64,000 nucleotides of DNA from Halocynthiibacter styelae. GTDB taxonomy: Bacteria; Pseudomonadota; Alphaproteobacteria; Rhodobacterales; Rhodobacteraceae. Where the stretch lies: positions 1 to 64,000 of the forward strand of contig NZ_JADCKQ010000006.1 in the NCBI RefSeq assembly GCF_016123485.1, read 5' to 3'. The notes beneath the pieces are model-generated. The model saw only the letters and a list, made by a program, of their open reading frames with translations, was not told where the DNA came from and did no database searches. The translations under genes and the position numbers were made by a program. Within the stretch, counting starts at the first letter, position 1. Each line of letters begins with the position of its first letter. This document shows positions 53,870-62,587 of the stretch, one piece after another.

Positions 53870-54625
53870 TCAGGAGGCGTAGTCAGAGCTTTCGGCGTCA
53901 AGAACAGCCATGATTTCACGCATATGGGCTTCGGCCTGGCCAGGGTAATCGTCCAGTTCCTGCGCGGTTTTCTCTGCAATTTCATCCGACAGAACCCGCA
54001 GCTCTCGACCGGTTTGCAGGGCACGAATGTAGGTTTCAGCCGCGCGTTCAAAATAGTAGAGGCGATTGAATGTATCTGCCGGATTGTCCCCGATGATCAA
54101 AACGCCGTGGTTGCCCATGATCATGGTTTTGACCTTTGGATCGGTCAGCATGGATGCACAGCGCGCGCCTTCGTCACCAAAAGCCAGACCACCGAATTCC
54201 TCGTCAATCACATAGCGGTTGTAAAACGTCGCGGTGTTCTGATCGATCGGTGGCAGGTTGCTGTCGGCAAGGCTGGCCAGAACGGTGGCGTGGATCGAAT
54301 GCACGTGCATCACGCAACGCGCCTGCGGACAGAGACGGTGGATAGACCCATGCAGACCCCAGGCGGTGGGATCCGGTGCGCCGGGCTTGTCCATCGTGTC
54401 CGGATCGTTCGCGTCCAGGAACAACAGGTCAGACGCTTTGATGCGGGAAAAATGCATCTGGTTCGGGTTCATCAGGAATTGTGACCCATCGTCATTCACC
54501 GCCAGGCTGAAATGGTTTGCCACCGCTTCATGCATGTTCAGGCGTTCTGTCCAGCGGAAAGCGGCGGCCATTTCGACCCGCTCCTGCCAGTGATCCATGT
54601 TCTGTTTTAGCTGTGTGACGCTCAT
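53870..54625 (-). CDS. Class II aldolase/adducin family protein
   Basis: 251 residues of the zinc-dependent fuculose-phosphate-aldolase type. Zinc ligands are H107 and H109 (MHVHSIH) and H173 (GNHGVLI). Members cleave or decarboxylate sugar-acid or hydroxy-carbonyl compounds. The start at 54625 has AGGGGA just upstream; the frame opens 37 codons earlier into the promoter region. First gene of the four-gene operon (aldolase, PanB-like, DddP-like, hydroxylase), divergent from a LysR gene. Confidence 0.85.
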   Translation of the reverse strand: MSVTQLKQNMDHWQERVEMAAAFRWTERLNMHEAVANHFSLAVNDDGSQFLMNPNQMHFSRIKASDLLFLDANDPDTMDKPGAPDPTAWGLHGSIHRLCPQARCVMHVHSIHATVLASLADSNLPPIDQNTATFYNRYVIDEEFGGLAFGDEGARCASMLTDPKVKTMIMGNHGVLIIGDNPADTFNRLYYFERAAETYIRALQTGRELRVLSDEIAEKTAQELDDYPGQAEAHMREIMAVLDAESSDYAS

Positions 54626-54703
54626 CGCTGATCCCCTGAATGCTGATAATTCAGCCTGATCACCCCGCGACATCTTTACCAGCAAAAAAAAAGCAGCCAT
54701 GGT

Positions 54704-54718
54704 ATTAGTCCAACTAAT
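54704..54718. promoter_or_regulatory. LysR-type box between the aldolase operon and its LysR gene
   Basis: ATTAGT-CCA-ACTAAT is a perfect six-base palindrome that fits the T-N11-A LysR box. It lies 16 bp before the LysR start and about 80 bp before the aldolase start. A second palindrome, GCTGA-TAAT-TCAGC, is at 54643-54656. Confidence 0.6.
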
Positions 54719-54734
54719 GCATGAGTTATGTGTC

Positions 54735-55619
54735 ATGGAACATCAGAAACTGCCCCCGCTGAACTGGTTGCGCGCGTTTGAAGCGTCCTCCCGGCATCTG
54801 TCTTTCACCAATGCCGCACAGGAGCTGAACATGACGCAATCAGCGGTCAGCCAGCAGATCAAATCGCTGGAAGGCTTCCTGAGCAAACCGCTGTTTTACC
54901 GCCATGTGCGCCGGCTGGAACTGACAGAGGCGGGAAAGCTGTATCTGCCCTGGGTGCAGGACAGTTTTCGGGTGCTGAAACAAGGCACAGGGGCGGTGAT
55001 CGGCCCGGCGCGTAAGAAAACCCTGCAAATCGTGTCTAACCTTGCCTTTACGGTGCATTTCCTGACCCCGCGCCTGCCGGATTTTCACCGCAGAAATCCG
55101 GATATCCGGCTGAATTTCACGACGCCAATCTGGCACCATGATCATACGTCCTCTGCCGCAGATCTTGAGATTCGTTTTGACCGGTATCCGGCGGACACCA
55201 CGCAATGCGAAACCCTGTTCAATCCGCAGTATTTTCCTGTCGCCAAACCCGGCACCGATGTCCGCCTGGACACCCTGTTTGATCACCCGCTGTATGATTG
55301 CGCCGGGCTGACCTGTGGCTGGGAAAGCTGGCTGAATGCGCGCCAGATGGCCCTGCCCAAAACCGCACATCTGACATGGGCCAGCACCTATGTTGTCAGT
55401 TTCGCCGCCGCGATGGCGGGCAGCGGGCTTGCGATTGGTCATGATATTCTGGTGGCAGATCTTGTGCGCGAGGGCCGCATGACGTTGCCGTTTGAGGAAA
55501 GGGAACCCATGACAGAGGCCTATTATCTGATCCATCCGTCCGGTCAGGTGGCAAACCCGGCAGCGGGGATTTTCGCGGACTGGCTGAAAGAACAAATCGA
55601 GGGGTTGCAGCTTTTGTGA
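54735..55619 (+). CDS. LysR-family regulator
   Basis: 294 residues from the ATG at 54735, with the helix-turn-helix at about residues 10-60 (FEASSRHLSFTNAAQELNMTQSAVSQQIKSLE) and a GcvA-like effector domain. The frame opens 12 codons earlier, across the LysR box, so the later ATG is preferred. It diverges from the aldolase-PanB-DddP-hydroxylase operon and is the likely regulator of it. The adenine deaminase gene begins 19 bp downstream on the same strand. Confidence 0.9.
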   Translation: MEHQKLPPLNWLRAFEASSRHLSFTNAAQELNMTQSAVSQQIKSLEGFLSKPLFYRHVRRLELTEAGKLYLPWVQDSFRVLKQGTGAVIGPARKKTLQIVSNLAFTVHFLTPRLPDFHRRNPDIRLNFTTPIWHHDHTSSAADLEIRFDRYPADTTQCETLFNPQYFPVAKPGTDVRLDTLFDHPLYDCAGLTCGWESWLNARQMALPKTAHLTWASTYVVSFAAAMAGSGLAIGHDILVADLVREGRMTLPFEEREPMTEAYYLIHPSGQVANPAAGIFADWLKEQIEGLQLL

Positions 55620-55638
55620 AACCGGGAAATATTGGTAT

Positions 55639-57447
55639 ATGGTAACGCAATCATTCCCTTCATGGCCCGATGTCGCCCCCCGTCTTGTTGCTGTTGCGGC
55701 AGGACGCGAACCCGCTGATACCGTTGTAAAAGGCGGCAAATGGGTGAATGTGCACACCCGCGAGGTGCTGGGAAATCACGATATTGCCATTGCTGAGGGG
55801 CGCTTTGCTTATTGCGGGCCGGATGCCAGTCATTGCATCGGGCCGGACACCGAGGTGATCGAGGCCGATGGCGCCTATATGATCCCCGGGCTGTGTGATG
55901 CGCATATGCACATCGAAAGCGGGATGCTGACGCCTGCGGAATTTGCCCGCGCCGTTGCCCCCCATGGTACGACCACCATGTTCACCGATCCGCATGAGAT
56001 CGCCAACGTTCTTGGGCTTGAGGGCGTGCGACTGATGCATGACGAAGCCATGCTGCAGCCGGTGAATATTTACACGCAGATGCCCTCCTGTGCGCCTTCA
56101 GCCCCCGGGCTTGAAACCACCGGTTACGAAATCACGCCTGACGATGTGGCAGAGGCCATGCACTGGCCCGGGATTATTGGCCTGGGCGAGATGATGAATT
56201 TCCCCGGCGTGATCAATGGCGACCCCAAAATGCTGGCAGAGATTGCCGCAACACAACGCGCTGGCAAAACCGTCGGCGGCCATTACGCCAGCCCCGATCT
56301 GGGCCTGCCCTTCCATGCCTATGCTGCCGGCGGTCCTGCGGATGATCACGAAGGCACCTGTGAAGCCGATGCGATTGCCCGCGCCCGTCAGGGGATGCGC
56401 CATATGATGCGGCTGGGATCGGCCTGGTATGACGTGGAAACACAGATTACTGCCGTGACCGAAAAGGGCCTGGACCCGCGTAGTTTTATCCTTTGTACCG
56501 ATGATTGCCACTCAGGCACGCTGGTCAATGACGGCCATATGAACCGCGTTGTGCGCCATGCGATTGAATGCGGCTGTGATCCGCTGATTGCTTTGCAGAT
56601 GGCCACGATCAACACGGCAACGCATTTTGGTCTGGAACGTGAATTGGGGTCTATCGCGCCGGGGCGTCGGGCGGATATGATCCTGACAACTGATCTGAAA
56701 ACCCTGCCGATTGACACCGTCATTTCACGCGGTAAAGTGATCGCAAAACAGGGACTAATGCGGGCAGAATGCCCACATCTGGCCTGGCCGGACCATGCGC
56801 GGAACACCGTGAATATGGCGCGGGATCTGTCAGCAGGCGACTTTGTGATCACAGCACCTGAGGGTGCAAATCACGTCACGGCCAATATCATTGGGGTCGT
56901 CGAAAATCAGGCCCCCACCAAAGCGTTGCAGATGGAACTGCCTGTGGTGAATGGTGAAGTCAAAGGCGACCCGGCCCAGGATGTTTGCCAGATTTCCCTT
57001 GTGGAACGTCATCGCGCAACCGGGGGCGTAACCAACGCGCTGGTGTCTGGCTTTGGCTATACCGGCAATATGGCGATGGCATCGACCGTGGCGCATGACA
57101 GCCATCATATGATTGTCATCGGCACAAGCCAGGATGATATGGCCCTGGCGGCGAACCGTCTGCGCGAAGTCGGTGGTGGTGTTGTGATCTTTAAGGATGG
57201 TCAGGAATTGTCGCTGGTGGAACTGCCGATTGCTGGCCTGATGTCTGACAGCCCCGCCCACGAAGTTGCCGCGAAAGCTGACGCCCTGGGCGACGCCATG
57301 CGCGCCTGTGGCTGCACGTTGAATAACGCCTATATGCAACATTCACTGTTGGCGCTTGTCGTTATCCCCGAGATGCGGATTTCTGATCTGGGCCTTGTGG
57401 ATGTGCGCACATTTGAACTGATACCGCTGTTTGAAGAAGGAAAATAA
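55639..57447 (+). CDS. ade: Adenine deaminase
   Basis: Converts adenine to hypoxanthine and ammonia. 602 residues of the amidohydrolase fold: metal-binding CDAHMHIESGML, EIANVLG, ILCTDDCHSG, and the C-terminal adenine-deaminase domain with VSGFGYTGNMAMASTVAHDSHHMIVIG. It is just upstream of the AMP nucleosidase gene (four bases between), so the pair turns AMP into hypoxanthine and ribose-5-phosphate. Confidence 0.95.
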   Translation: MVTQSFPSWPDVAPRLVAVAAGREPADTVVKGGKWVNVHTREVLGNHDIAIAEGRFAYCGPDASHCIGPDTEVIEADGAYMIPGLCDAHMHIESGMLTPAEFARAVAPHGTTTMFTDPHEIANVLGLEGVRLMHDEAMLQPVNIYTQMPSCAPSAPGLETTGYEITPDDVAEAMHWPGIIGLGEMMNFPGVINGDPKMLAEIAATQRAGKTVGGHYASPDLGLPFHAYAAGGPADDHEGTCEADAIARARQGMRHMMRLGSAWYDVETQITAVTEKGLDPRSFILCTDDCHSGTLVNDGHMNRVVRHAIECGCDPLIALQMATINTATHFGLERELGSIAPGRRADMILTTDLKTLPIDTVISRGKVIAKQGLMRAECPHLAWPDHARNTVNMARDLSAGDFVITAPEGANHVTANIIGVVENQAPTKALQMELPVVNGEVKGDPAQDVCQISLVERHRATGGVTNALVSGFGYTGNMAMASTVAHDSHHMIVIGTSQDDMALAANRLREVGGGVVIFKDGQELSLVELPIAGLMSDSPAHEVAAKADALGDAMRACGCTLNNAYMQHSLLALVVIPEMRISDLGLVDVRTFELIPLFEEGK

Positions 57448-57451
57448 AAAT

Positions 57452-58933
57452 ATGACAGCCGATCCCGAACTTTCGGTGCAATCGCCACCGACACCCGCCC
57501 CAAAGGTCTTTACCGACGCCAAAGCCGCGGTCGCGCATCTGTGCGATCTTTATACCACGGCCACCAATTTCCTCTGCGAACGCTTTTCATCCTGCGTTGC
57601 CGGTCCGCGCCCGCAGGAACGCTTTCGCGCCTTTTACCCTGAGATCCGGATCAAGACGACAAGTTACGCCCAGGCTGATACCCGTCTTGCCTTTGGACAT
57701 GTCTCTAATCCGGGGGAATATGCCACAACTGTCACCCGTCCCGATCTGTTCCGCGCCTATCTGGAACATCAGATTGATCTGTTGATGTGCAGCCATGATG
57801 TGCCGGTGACAATCGCCGTGTCCGACACGCCGATCCCTGTGCATTTCGCGGTGGTGAACGATGCGAATGTTTCTGTTCCCCAGGGCGGGGCGATGGAATA
57901 TCCGCTGCGCGATATTTTTGACGTGCCGGATCTGTCCACCACCAATGATGACATCGTGAACGGGACCTTTGAGCCGCCTCACGGCGCACCTCTGCCGCTG
58001 GCGCCCTTCACGGCGCAGCGTGTGGATTATTCACTGGCGCGGCTGTCGCACTATACGGCAACCGATCCGGAACACTTCCAGAACCACGTATTGTTCACCA
58101 ACTACCAGTTCTATGTATCGGAATTTGAAGCCTACGCCCGCGAAATGCTGGCAGATCCGGACAGTGGTTACACCAGCTTTGTTTCCACCGGGAATATCGA
58201 GATCACCAAAGCGGATGAAGACTGCCCGCATCCCGCCAAGCTGCCACAGATGCCGACTTACCATCTGAAACGCGCGGATGGCGGTGGCATTACGCTTGTG
58301 AACATCGGGGTTGGTCCGTCAAATGCGAAGACCGCCACCGACCACATCGCTGTGCTGCGCCCGCATGCCTGGCTGATGGTTGGGCATTGCGCCGGTCTGC
58401 GGAACACCCAGGCCTTGGGTGACTTTGTGCTGGCGCATTCTTATCTGCGCGAAGATCACGTTCTGGATGATGACCTGCCCGTCTGGGTGCCAATCCCGCC
58501 GCTGGCCGAAGTTCAGGTGGCCCTGGAACAGGCGGTTGCCGATGTGACCCAGTTGGAAGGCTATGAGCTGAAACGTCTGATGCGGACGGGCACGGTTGCC
58601 ACCATTGATAACCGGAACTGGGAACTACGCGATCAGTCCGGCCCGGTGCAGCGCCTGTCACAATCCAGGGCTGTGGCGCTGGACATGGAAAGCGCAACCA
58701 TCGCGGCCAATGGGTTTCGCTTTCGGGTACCATATGGAACGCTGCTGTGCGTCAGTGATAAGCCCTTGCACGGAGAGCTAAAATTACCCGGCATGGCATC
58801 TGATTTCTACACAACACAGGTGCAAAGACATCTGAAAATCGGAATTCGGGCGATGGAAATGATCCGCGAAATGCCACTTGAACGGATCCATTCGCGTAAG
58901 TTGCGCAGCTTTGAGGAGACTGCATTCCTGTAA
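57452..58933 (+). CDS. amn: AMP nucleosidase
   Basis: Cleaves AMP to adenine and ribose 5-phosphate. 493 residues: N-terminal AMN_N domain (about 20-170, with the RFRAFYPEIRIKTTSYAQADTRLAFGHV block) and a C-terminal nucleoside-phosphorylase-type domain (VNIGVGPSNAKTATDHIAVLRPHAWLMVGHCAGLR, VALDMESATIAANGFRF). The start at 57452 has AAGGA upstream; the frame opens seven codons earlier inside ade. It supplies the substrate for Ade. Confidence 0.95.
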   Translation: MTADPELSVQSPPTPAPKVFTDAKAAVAHLCDLYTTATNFLCERFSSCVAGPRPQERFRAFYPEIRIKTTSYAQADTRLAFGHVSNPGEYATTVTRPDLFRAYLEHQIDLLMCSHDVPVTIAVSDTPIPVHFAVVNDANVSVPQGGAMEYPLRDIFDVPDLSTTNDDIVNGTFEPPHGAPLPLAPFTAQRVDYSLARLSHYTATDPEHFQNHVLFTNYQFYVSEFEAYAREMLADPDSGYTSFVSTGNIEITKADEDCPHPAKLPQMPTYHLKRADGGGITLVNIGVGPSNAKTATDHIAVLRPHAWLMVGHCAGLRNTQALGDFVLAHSYLREDHVLDDDLPVWVPIPPLAEVQVALEQAVADVTQLEGYELKRLMRTGTVATIDNRNWELRDQSGPVQRLSQSRAVALDMESATIAANGFRFRVPYGTLLCVSDKPLHGELKLPGMASDFYTTQVQRHLKIGIRAMEMIREMPLERIHSRKLRSFEETAFL

Positions 58934-58936
58934 ATA

Positions 58937-58972
58937 TCAGGAAATTGGGCGATTTTTCGCCAAAATCCCTGA
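58937..58972 (+). terminator. Probable terminator after amn
   Basis: Outer TCAGG/CCTGA arms and an inner TTGG-GCGA/TCGCCAA stem form a nested hairpin three bases past the stop codon. The following sequence is A-rich with TTTTT at 58984-58988, so termination is likely but not textbook. Confidence 0.5.
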
Positions 58973-59000
58973 AAAAACTGGCTTTTTAGTCGGGAAATCG

Positions 59001-59029
59001 TTGTGTCACCTGACACAATCCCTTTAAAT
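59001..59029 (+). promoter_or_regulatory. Palindromic operator in the hup promoter
   Basis: TTGTGTCA-CC-TGACACAA (59001-59018) is a perfect eight-base palindrome. A possible -35 (TTGTGT, 59001) and -10 (TTAAAT, 59024-59029) with a 17-bp spacer would place it over the promoter, 45 bp before the HU start codon. Confidence 0.55.
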
Positions 59030-59073
59030 GCCTGCAATCACGTCCCAACAGGGCAATAACGAGGAGAACATTA

Positions 59074-59361
59074 ATGACGAAGCCGATGACAAAGACCCAG
59101 CTGGTTGCTGCACTTGCAGAAGAAATGGGTGCAGACAAGAAAGCTGCTTCTGGCGCGCTGGATGCTGTTATTGCAGTTATTACCAATGAAGTTTCCGGCG
59201 GCGGTGCCGTTACTCTTCCTGGCGTTGGCAAAATTTATTGCCGTGAGCGCCCAGAGCGCATGGTGCGCAACCCTGCGACTGGCGAACAAATCAAAAAAGA
59301 TGCGGATAAGGTTGTGAAAATGACCATCGCAAAAGCGCTGAAAGACAGCGTTAACGCATAA
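59074..59361 (+). CDS. hup: DNA-binding protein HU
   Basis: Nucleoid protein of 95 residues. The N-terminal dimerisation helices (KTQLVAALAEEMGADKKAASGALDAVI) and the beta-arm with GVGKIYCRERPERMVRNPATGE, where the Pro kinks DNA, are complete. GAGGAG lies upstream of the ATG. A strong terminator follows, so it is monocistronic, as usual for abundant nucleoid proteins. Confidence 0.95.
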   Translation: MTKPMTKTQLVAALAEEMGADKKAASGALDAVIAVITNEVSGGGAVTLPGVGKIYCRERPERMVRNPATGEQIKKDADKVVKMTIAKALKDSVNA

Positions 59362-59401
59362 TTGATCTTGCAGGCCCCGGGTCTGAGGATAATAGTGAAA
59401 A

Positions 59402-59424
59402 GGTCGCCCATGGGCGGCCTTTTT
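59402..59424 (+). terminator. Terminator of hup
   Basis: GGTCGCCC-AT-GGGCGGCC (59402-59419) is a G/C-rich stem followed by five T (59420-59424). Confidence 0.85.
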
Positions 59425-59443
59425 GCTTTCCGGGGGATATGAC

Positions 59444-60313
59444 ATGGATCTGCGCGCAATTGCGATGGGGCTGGCCTTTGCCTTTATGTGGTCGTCGGCC
59501 TTTACCTCTGCACGGATCCTTGTGGAATACGCCCCGCCCCTGACAGCGCTTGCGGTGCGCTTCGCCACATCCGGTGCGCTGGCGATGATCATTGCCTGGT
59601 TCATGGGGCAGAACTTTCAGCTGACCCGCGGGCAATGGAAAGCGACGATTGTTTTCGGCATCTGCCAGAACGCGCTTTATCTGGGGCTGAACTTTGTGGC
59701 GATGCAGTGGATTGAAGCATCTGTCGCGGCGATCATTGCCTCCACCATGCCGCTGATGGCGGCTTTCCTGGGCTGGATTGTCTTTCGTGAAAAACTTGCC
59801 CCTCTGGCGATCCTGGGCCTTCTGGCCGGGGTCATTGGTGTCGCCATTATCATGAGCGGCCGGATTTCCGGGGATGGCATTGATCTGACCGGCGTGATCT
59901 TCTGCTTTATTGGCGCGCTGGGGCTGGCGATTGCCACGCTTTCTGTGCGCGGGGCGCTGGCCGGTGGCAACATGATGATGATCGTCGGGTTGCAGATGTG
60001 GATTGGCGCTGTGGTGTTGGGTGTCATTGGTCTTGCGACAGAAGAACAGTTTGTGATCTGGAACTGGTCCCTGGTCACGGCCTTTACCTATACAACGCTG
60101 GTGCCCGGCCTTGCGGCAACCTTCATCTGGTTTGCGCTTGTATCCCGTATCGGTGCTGTCCGCGCCTCGGTCTTTCATTTCCTGAACCCGTTTCTGGGTG
60201 TCGCAGTTGCGGCGGTCATTCTGGGCGAAAGCCTGGGCCTTCTGGATGTGATCGGCGTTGCGGTCATTACCGGGGCGATCATTATGGTGCAGCGGGCGAA
60301 GTCCCCGGCCTGA
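59444..60313 (+). CDS. EamA/DMT-family transporter
   Basis: 289 residues with ten predicted helices in two EamA repeats (about 5-135 and 148-285). The family exports amino acids, nucleotide-sugars or other metabolites, or imports carboxylates; the substrate cannot be assigned. The start at 59444 has GGGGGA seven bases upstream. The 68 bp to the next gene may carry a promoter. Confidence 0.88.
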   Translation: MDLRAIAMGLAFAFMWSSAFTSARILVEYAPPLTALAVRFATSGALAMIIAWFMGQNFQLTRGQWKATIVFGICQNALYLGLNFVAMQWIEASVAAIIASTMPLMAAFLGWIVFREKLAPLAILGLLAGVIGVAIIMSGRISGDGIDLTGVIFCFIGALGLAIATLSVRGALAGGNMMMIVGLQMWIGAVVLGVIGLATEEQFVIWNWSLVTAFTYTTLVPGLAATFIWFALVSRIGAVRASVFHFLNPFLGVAVAAVILGESLGLLDVIGVAVITGAIIMVQRAKSPA

Positions 60314-60381
60314 ACAAGGACGTAACCCCGCTAACGGCAACGTGAAATGACATTACAGCCCATGCAGGCCACAACAGGCGC

Positions 60382-61095
60382 ATGGAATTTATCTTTGCAT
60401 ATGGCGCGGGTCTGCTGACCCTGATTAACCCCTGCGTTCTGCCGGTTCTGCCGATTGTTCTGGCCAGCGGGTTACAAAGCCACCGTCACGCCCCGGCAGC
60501 GATTGCCCTGGGCATGTCCATCAGTTTTGTGGTGTTGGGGATGCTGGTGGCGACGCTGGGCTTTTCTCTGGGCATCCGACCCGATGACATTGCGCGTTAT
60601 GGTGCCATGGCGATGATTGCCTTTGGGGTGGTCCTGCTGACACCGCGTCTGAGCGATGTGTTTACCGGGGCAACGTCGGGCCTTGCGGCAAAAGCCGATG
60701 GTCAGCTTGATCAGGTCGCGCAAGGCGGCTTGCGCGGGCAGGTTATGGGCGGTGCGCTTCTGGGCGCAGTCTGGAGCCCCTGTATCGGCCCGACCCTTGG
60801 TGGCGCGATTGCCCTGGCCTCGCAGGGTGAAAGCCTGATGCGGGCGGGCATTATTATGATTTTCTTTGCCCTTGGTGTTTCGACCCTGATCCTTGCCATG
60901 GGCTATGGCGCACGGGCCGCGCTGATGCGCCGTCAGGCAACGCTGCGCCGGATTGCAGCAGTATCAAAACCGCTGATGGGTGTGGTGTTTATTCTGGTCG
61001 GCACCGCGATCCTGCTGAAATGGCATCACATTGCCGAAGCCTGGGCCCTGCAAAACCTGCCGTACTGGCTTACTGATCTTTCCGTCTCTCTTTAA
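60382..61095 (+). CDS. ccdA: CcdA-family thiol electron transporter
   Basis: A 237-residue membrane protein, six helices, that carries reducing power from cytoplasmic thioredoxin across the membrane. The two redox cysteines sit in NPCVLPVLP (helix 1) and SPCIGPTLG (helix 4). CcdA feeds cytochrome c maturation or periplasmic thioredoxins; the next gene encodes such a thioredoxin, 15 bp away, which is probably the direct acceptor. Confidence 0.9.
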   Translation: MEFIFAYGAGLLTLINPCVLPVLPIVLASGLQSHRHAPAAIALGMSISFVVLGMLVATLGFSLGIRPDDIARYGAMAMIAFGVVLLTPRLSDVFTGATSGLAAKADGQLDQVAQGGLRGQVMGGALLGAVWSPCIGPTLGGAIALASQGESLMRAGIIMIFFALGVSTLILAMGYGARAALMRRQATLRRIAAVSKPLMGVVFILVGTAILLKWHHIAEAWALQNLPYWLTDLSVSL

Positions 61096-61110
61096 GAAAA
61101 GGACACTGAT

Positions 61111-61518
61111 ATGAACCGTCGTACTTTCCTGATGACAACTGCTGCTGCCGCTTTGATGCCTGCCCTGGCCTCTGCCACGCAGAATTATACGCCAGGCCTG
61201 GTGGATGAACTGCTGGCAGAAGGCAAAACCGTTTTCATCGATTTCAAAACCGACTGGTGCACAACTTGTGCGGCGCAGGAACGGGTGATTGGCGGCTTGC
61301 TGTCAAACAACCCCGAATATGCGGAAAACATCGCCTTTGTGAATGTCGACTGGGACAATTACGCCGATGACGACCTGTCCATTCGCCTGCGCATTCCCCG
61401 CCGTTCTACCCTTGTGGTGCTGAAAGGCGAGGAAGAACTGGGCCGTATAGTTGCAGGCACGTCGCGCAGCCAGATCCAGGCCCTGATGGACACGGCTCTG
61501 ACTGCTGCAAAGGCTTAA
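61111..61518 (+). CDS. Exported thioredoxin-family protein
   Basis: 135 residues, with an N-terminal RRTFL twin-arginine-like signal (about 1-22) and a thioredoxin fold with the redox motif WCTTC. It resembles the thioredoxin_7/DsbD-gamma group. Together with CcdA it forms a periplasmic reducing couple. The physiological target is unknown; cytochrome c assembly or peroxide/methionine sulfoxide repair are options. It overlaps the convergent gene by four bases. Confidence 0.88.
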   Translation: MNRRTFLMTTAAAALMPALASATQNYTPGLVDELLAEGKTVFIDFKTDWCTTCAAQERVIGGLLSNNPEYAENIAFVNVDWDNYADDDLSIRLRIPRRSTLVVLKGEEELGRIVAGTSRSQIQALMDTALTAAKA

Positions 61519-62480
61519 GTCGCGCGCGCACCGCCCGTGACCCAACCCGCAGCTTTTTCACCAAGGCTGCGGAATTTGCCGGATGTGCTTTCCAGCTTGC
61601 CCATCCAGATCGGATCAGGTGTCTGGCCCTCGGTCACTTTGAAGTACGCCTGAAGAAGACAGGCAATCGCAAAAGGTTCGATCAGCGCGGCTTTCACGGC
61701 CCAGGCAAAGATGATGGCGAAGACAAAGCCGCCCGCAGACCAGGCCCCGGGGATCATGTAGACCACCGCACCCGCTGGCGCGAGCATGATCAGAAACACC
61801 ACAAAGGCCAGAATATAGCTGACGATGGTGATCAGTGCTGCATTCTTCAGCATAGGTTTGGCGTTCTGGGCATACAGCACCAGGGCCTCTTGCGCGCCGG
61901 TCCAGGGGTTCTCGGACTTTTCACGGATCAGATGGGCGAGGATCACCTCGTCAATCAGACCCACGGCGACCTTCAGAAAGGCCCGCACGAATTTCATCAC
62001 GGCATCCAGGCCAGGAATGGGCAGAAGCGATGCGATGCCTTCCACAAGCCCGGTCACCGCGCGGATGACGCCCTTGATCAGCCGATCAATCGCGAACAGC
62101 ACGTTGGCCTGCGCAAACCGTTCCTTCACGATGCCCTGCGCATAGGAAATCTGCCCTTTGCCGCCCGGTATCTCACGCCCTTCCAGGTGTTCGATCATTG
62201 CGGCGATATGGCCTGCCTTCACCATATAAAGAATGTAATCCCGCAGGAAAAACAGCGCAGCACCGGCAAGGCCAAAGCCGCCAAGCCCACCCCAGATGGT
62301 GCTGGAAGCCTGAAAATCGCTGTCACCCATCGCGCCAACACCCCAGCCAATGCCTGCGCCCGTGCCCGTGGCCAGGATCCAGGTAACGGCAATGCCGAAA
62401 TAGACCACCATGCGGAACAAAAGGAAGGGCGCGGTCTTACGCATGACCGCCATAGATGTCGAAAAAGAAAAATCGCTCAT
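61515..62480 (-). CDS. Membrane protein of unknown function
   Basis: 321 residues; I do not recognise the family. Hydrophobic segments lie near 20-45, 62-82, 130-155, 212-238 and 240-268, with an amphipathic, glycine-containing middle (VTGLVEGIASLLPIPGLDAV). The C-terminal 45 residues look soluble. GGAG seven bases before the ATG supports the start. It follows aroC by 107 bp on the same strand, with a weak stem-loop between them. Confidence 0.7.
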   Translation of the reverse strand: MSDFSFSTSMAVMRKTAPFLLFRMVVYFGIAVTWILATGTGAGIGWGVGAMGDSDFQASSTIWGGLGGFGLAGAALFFLRDYILYMVKAGHIAAMIEHLEGREIPGGKGQISYAQGIVKERFAQANVLFAIDRLIKGVIRAVTGLVEGIASLLPIPGLDAVMKFVRAFLKVAVGLIDEVILAHLIREKSENPWTGAQEALVLYAQNAKPMLKNAALITIVSYILAFVVFLIMLAPAGAVVYMIPGAWSAGGFVFAIIFAWAVKAALIEPFAIACLLQAYFKVTEGQTPDPIWMGKLESTSGKFRSLGEKAAGWVTGGARAT

Positions 62481-62587
62481 AGTATTCTCCGATAAAATTG
62501 GATTCAGAATGCAGACACACCCCGGAATAATTCCAGGGTTACAAAAAACGCTTTGTTATTCAAAAACAGGCCAGGGTGGCCGGAAAA

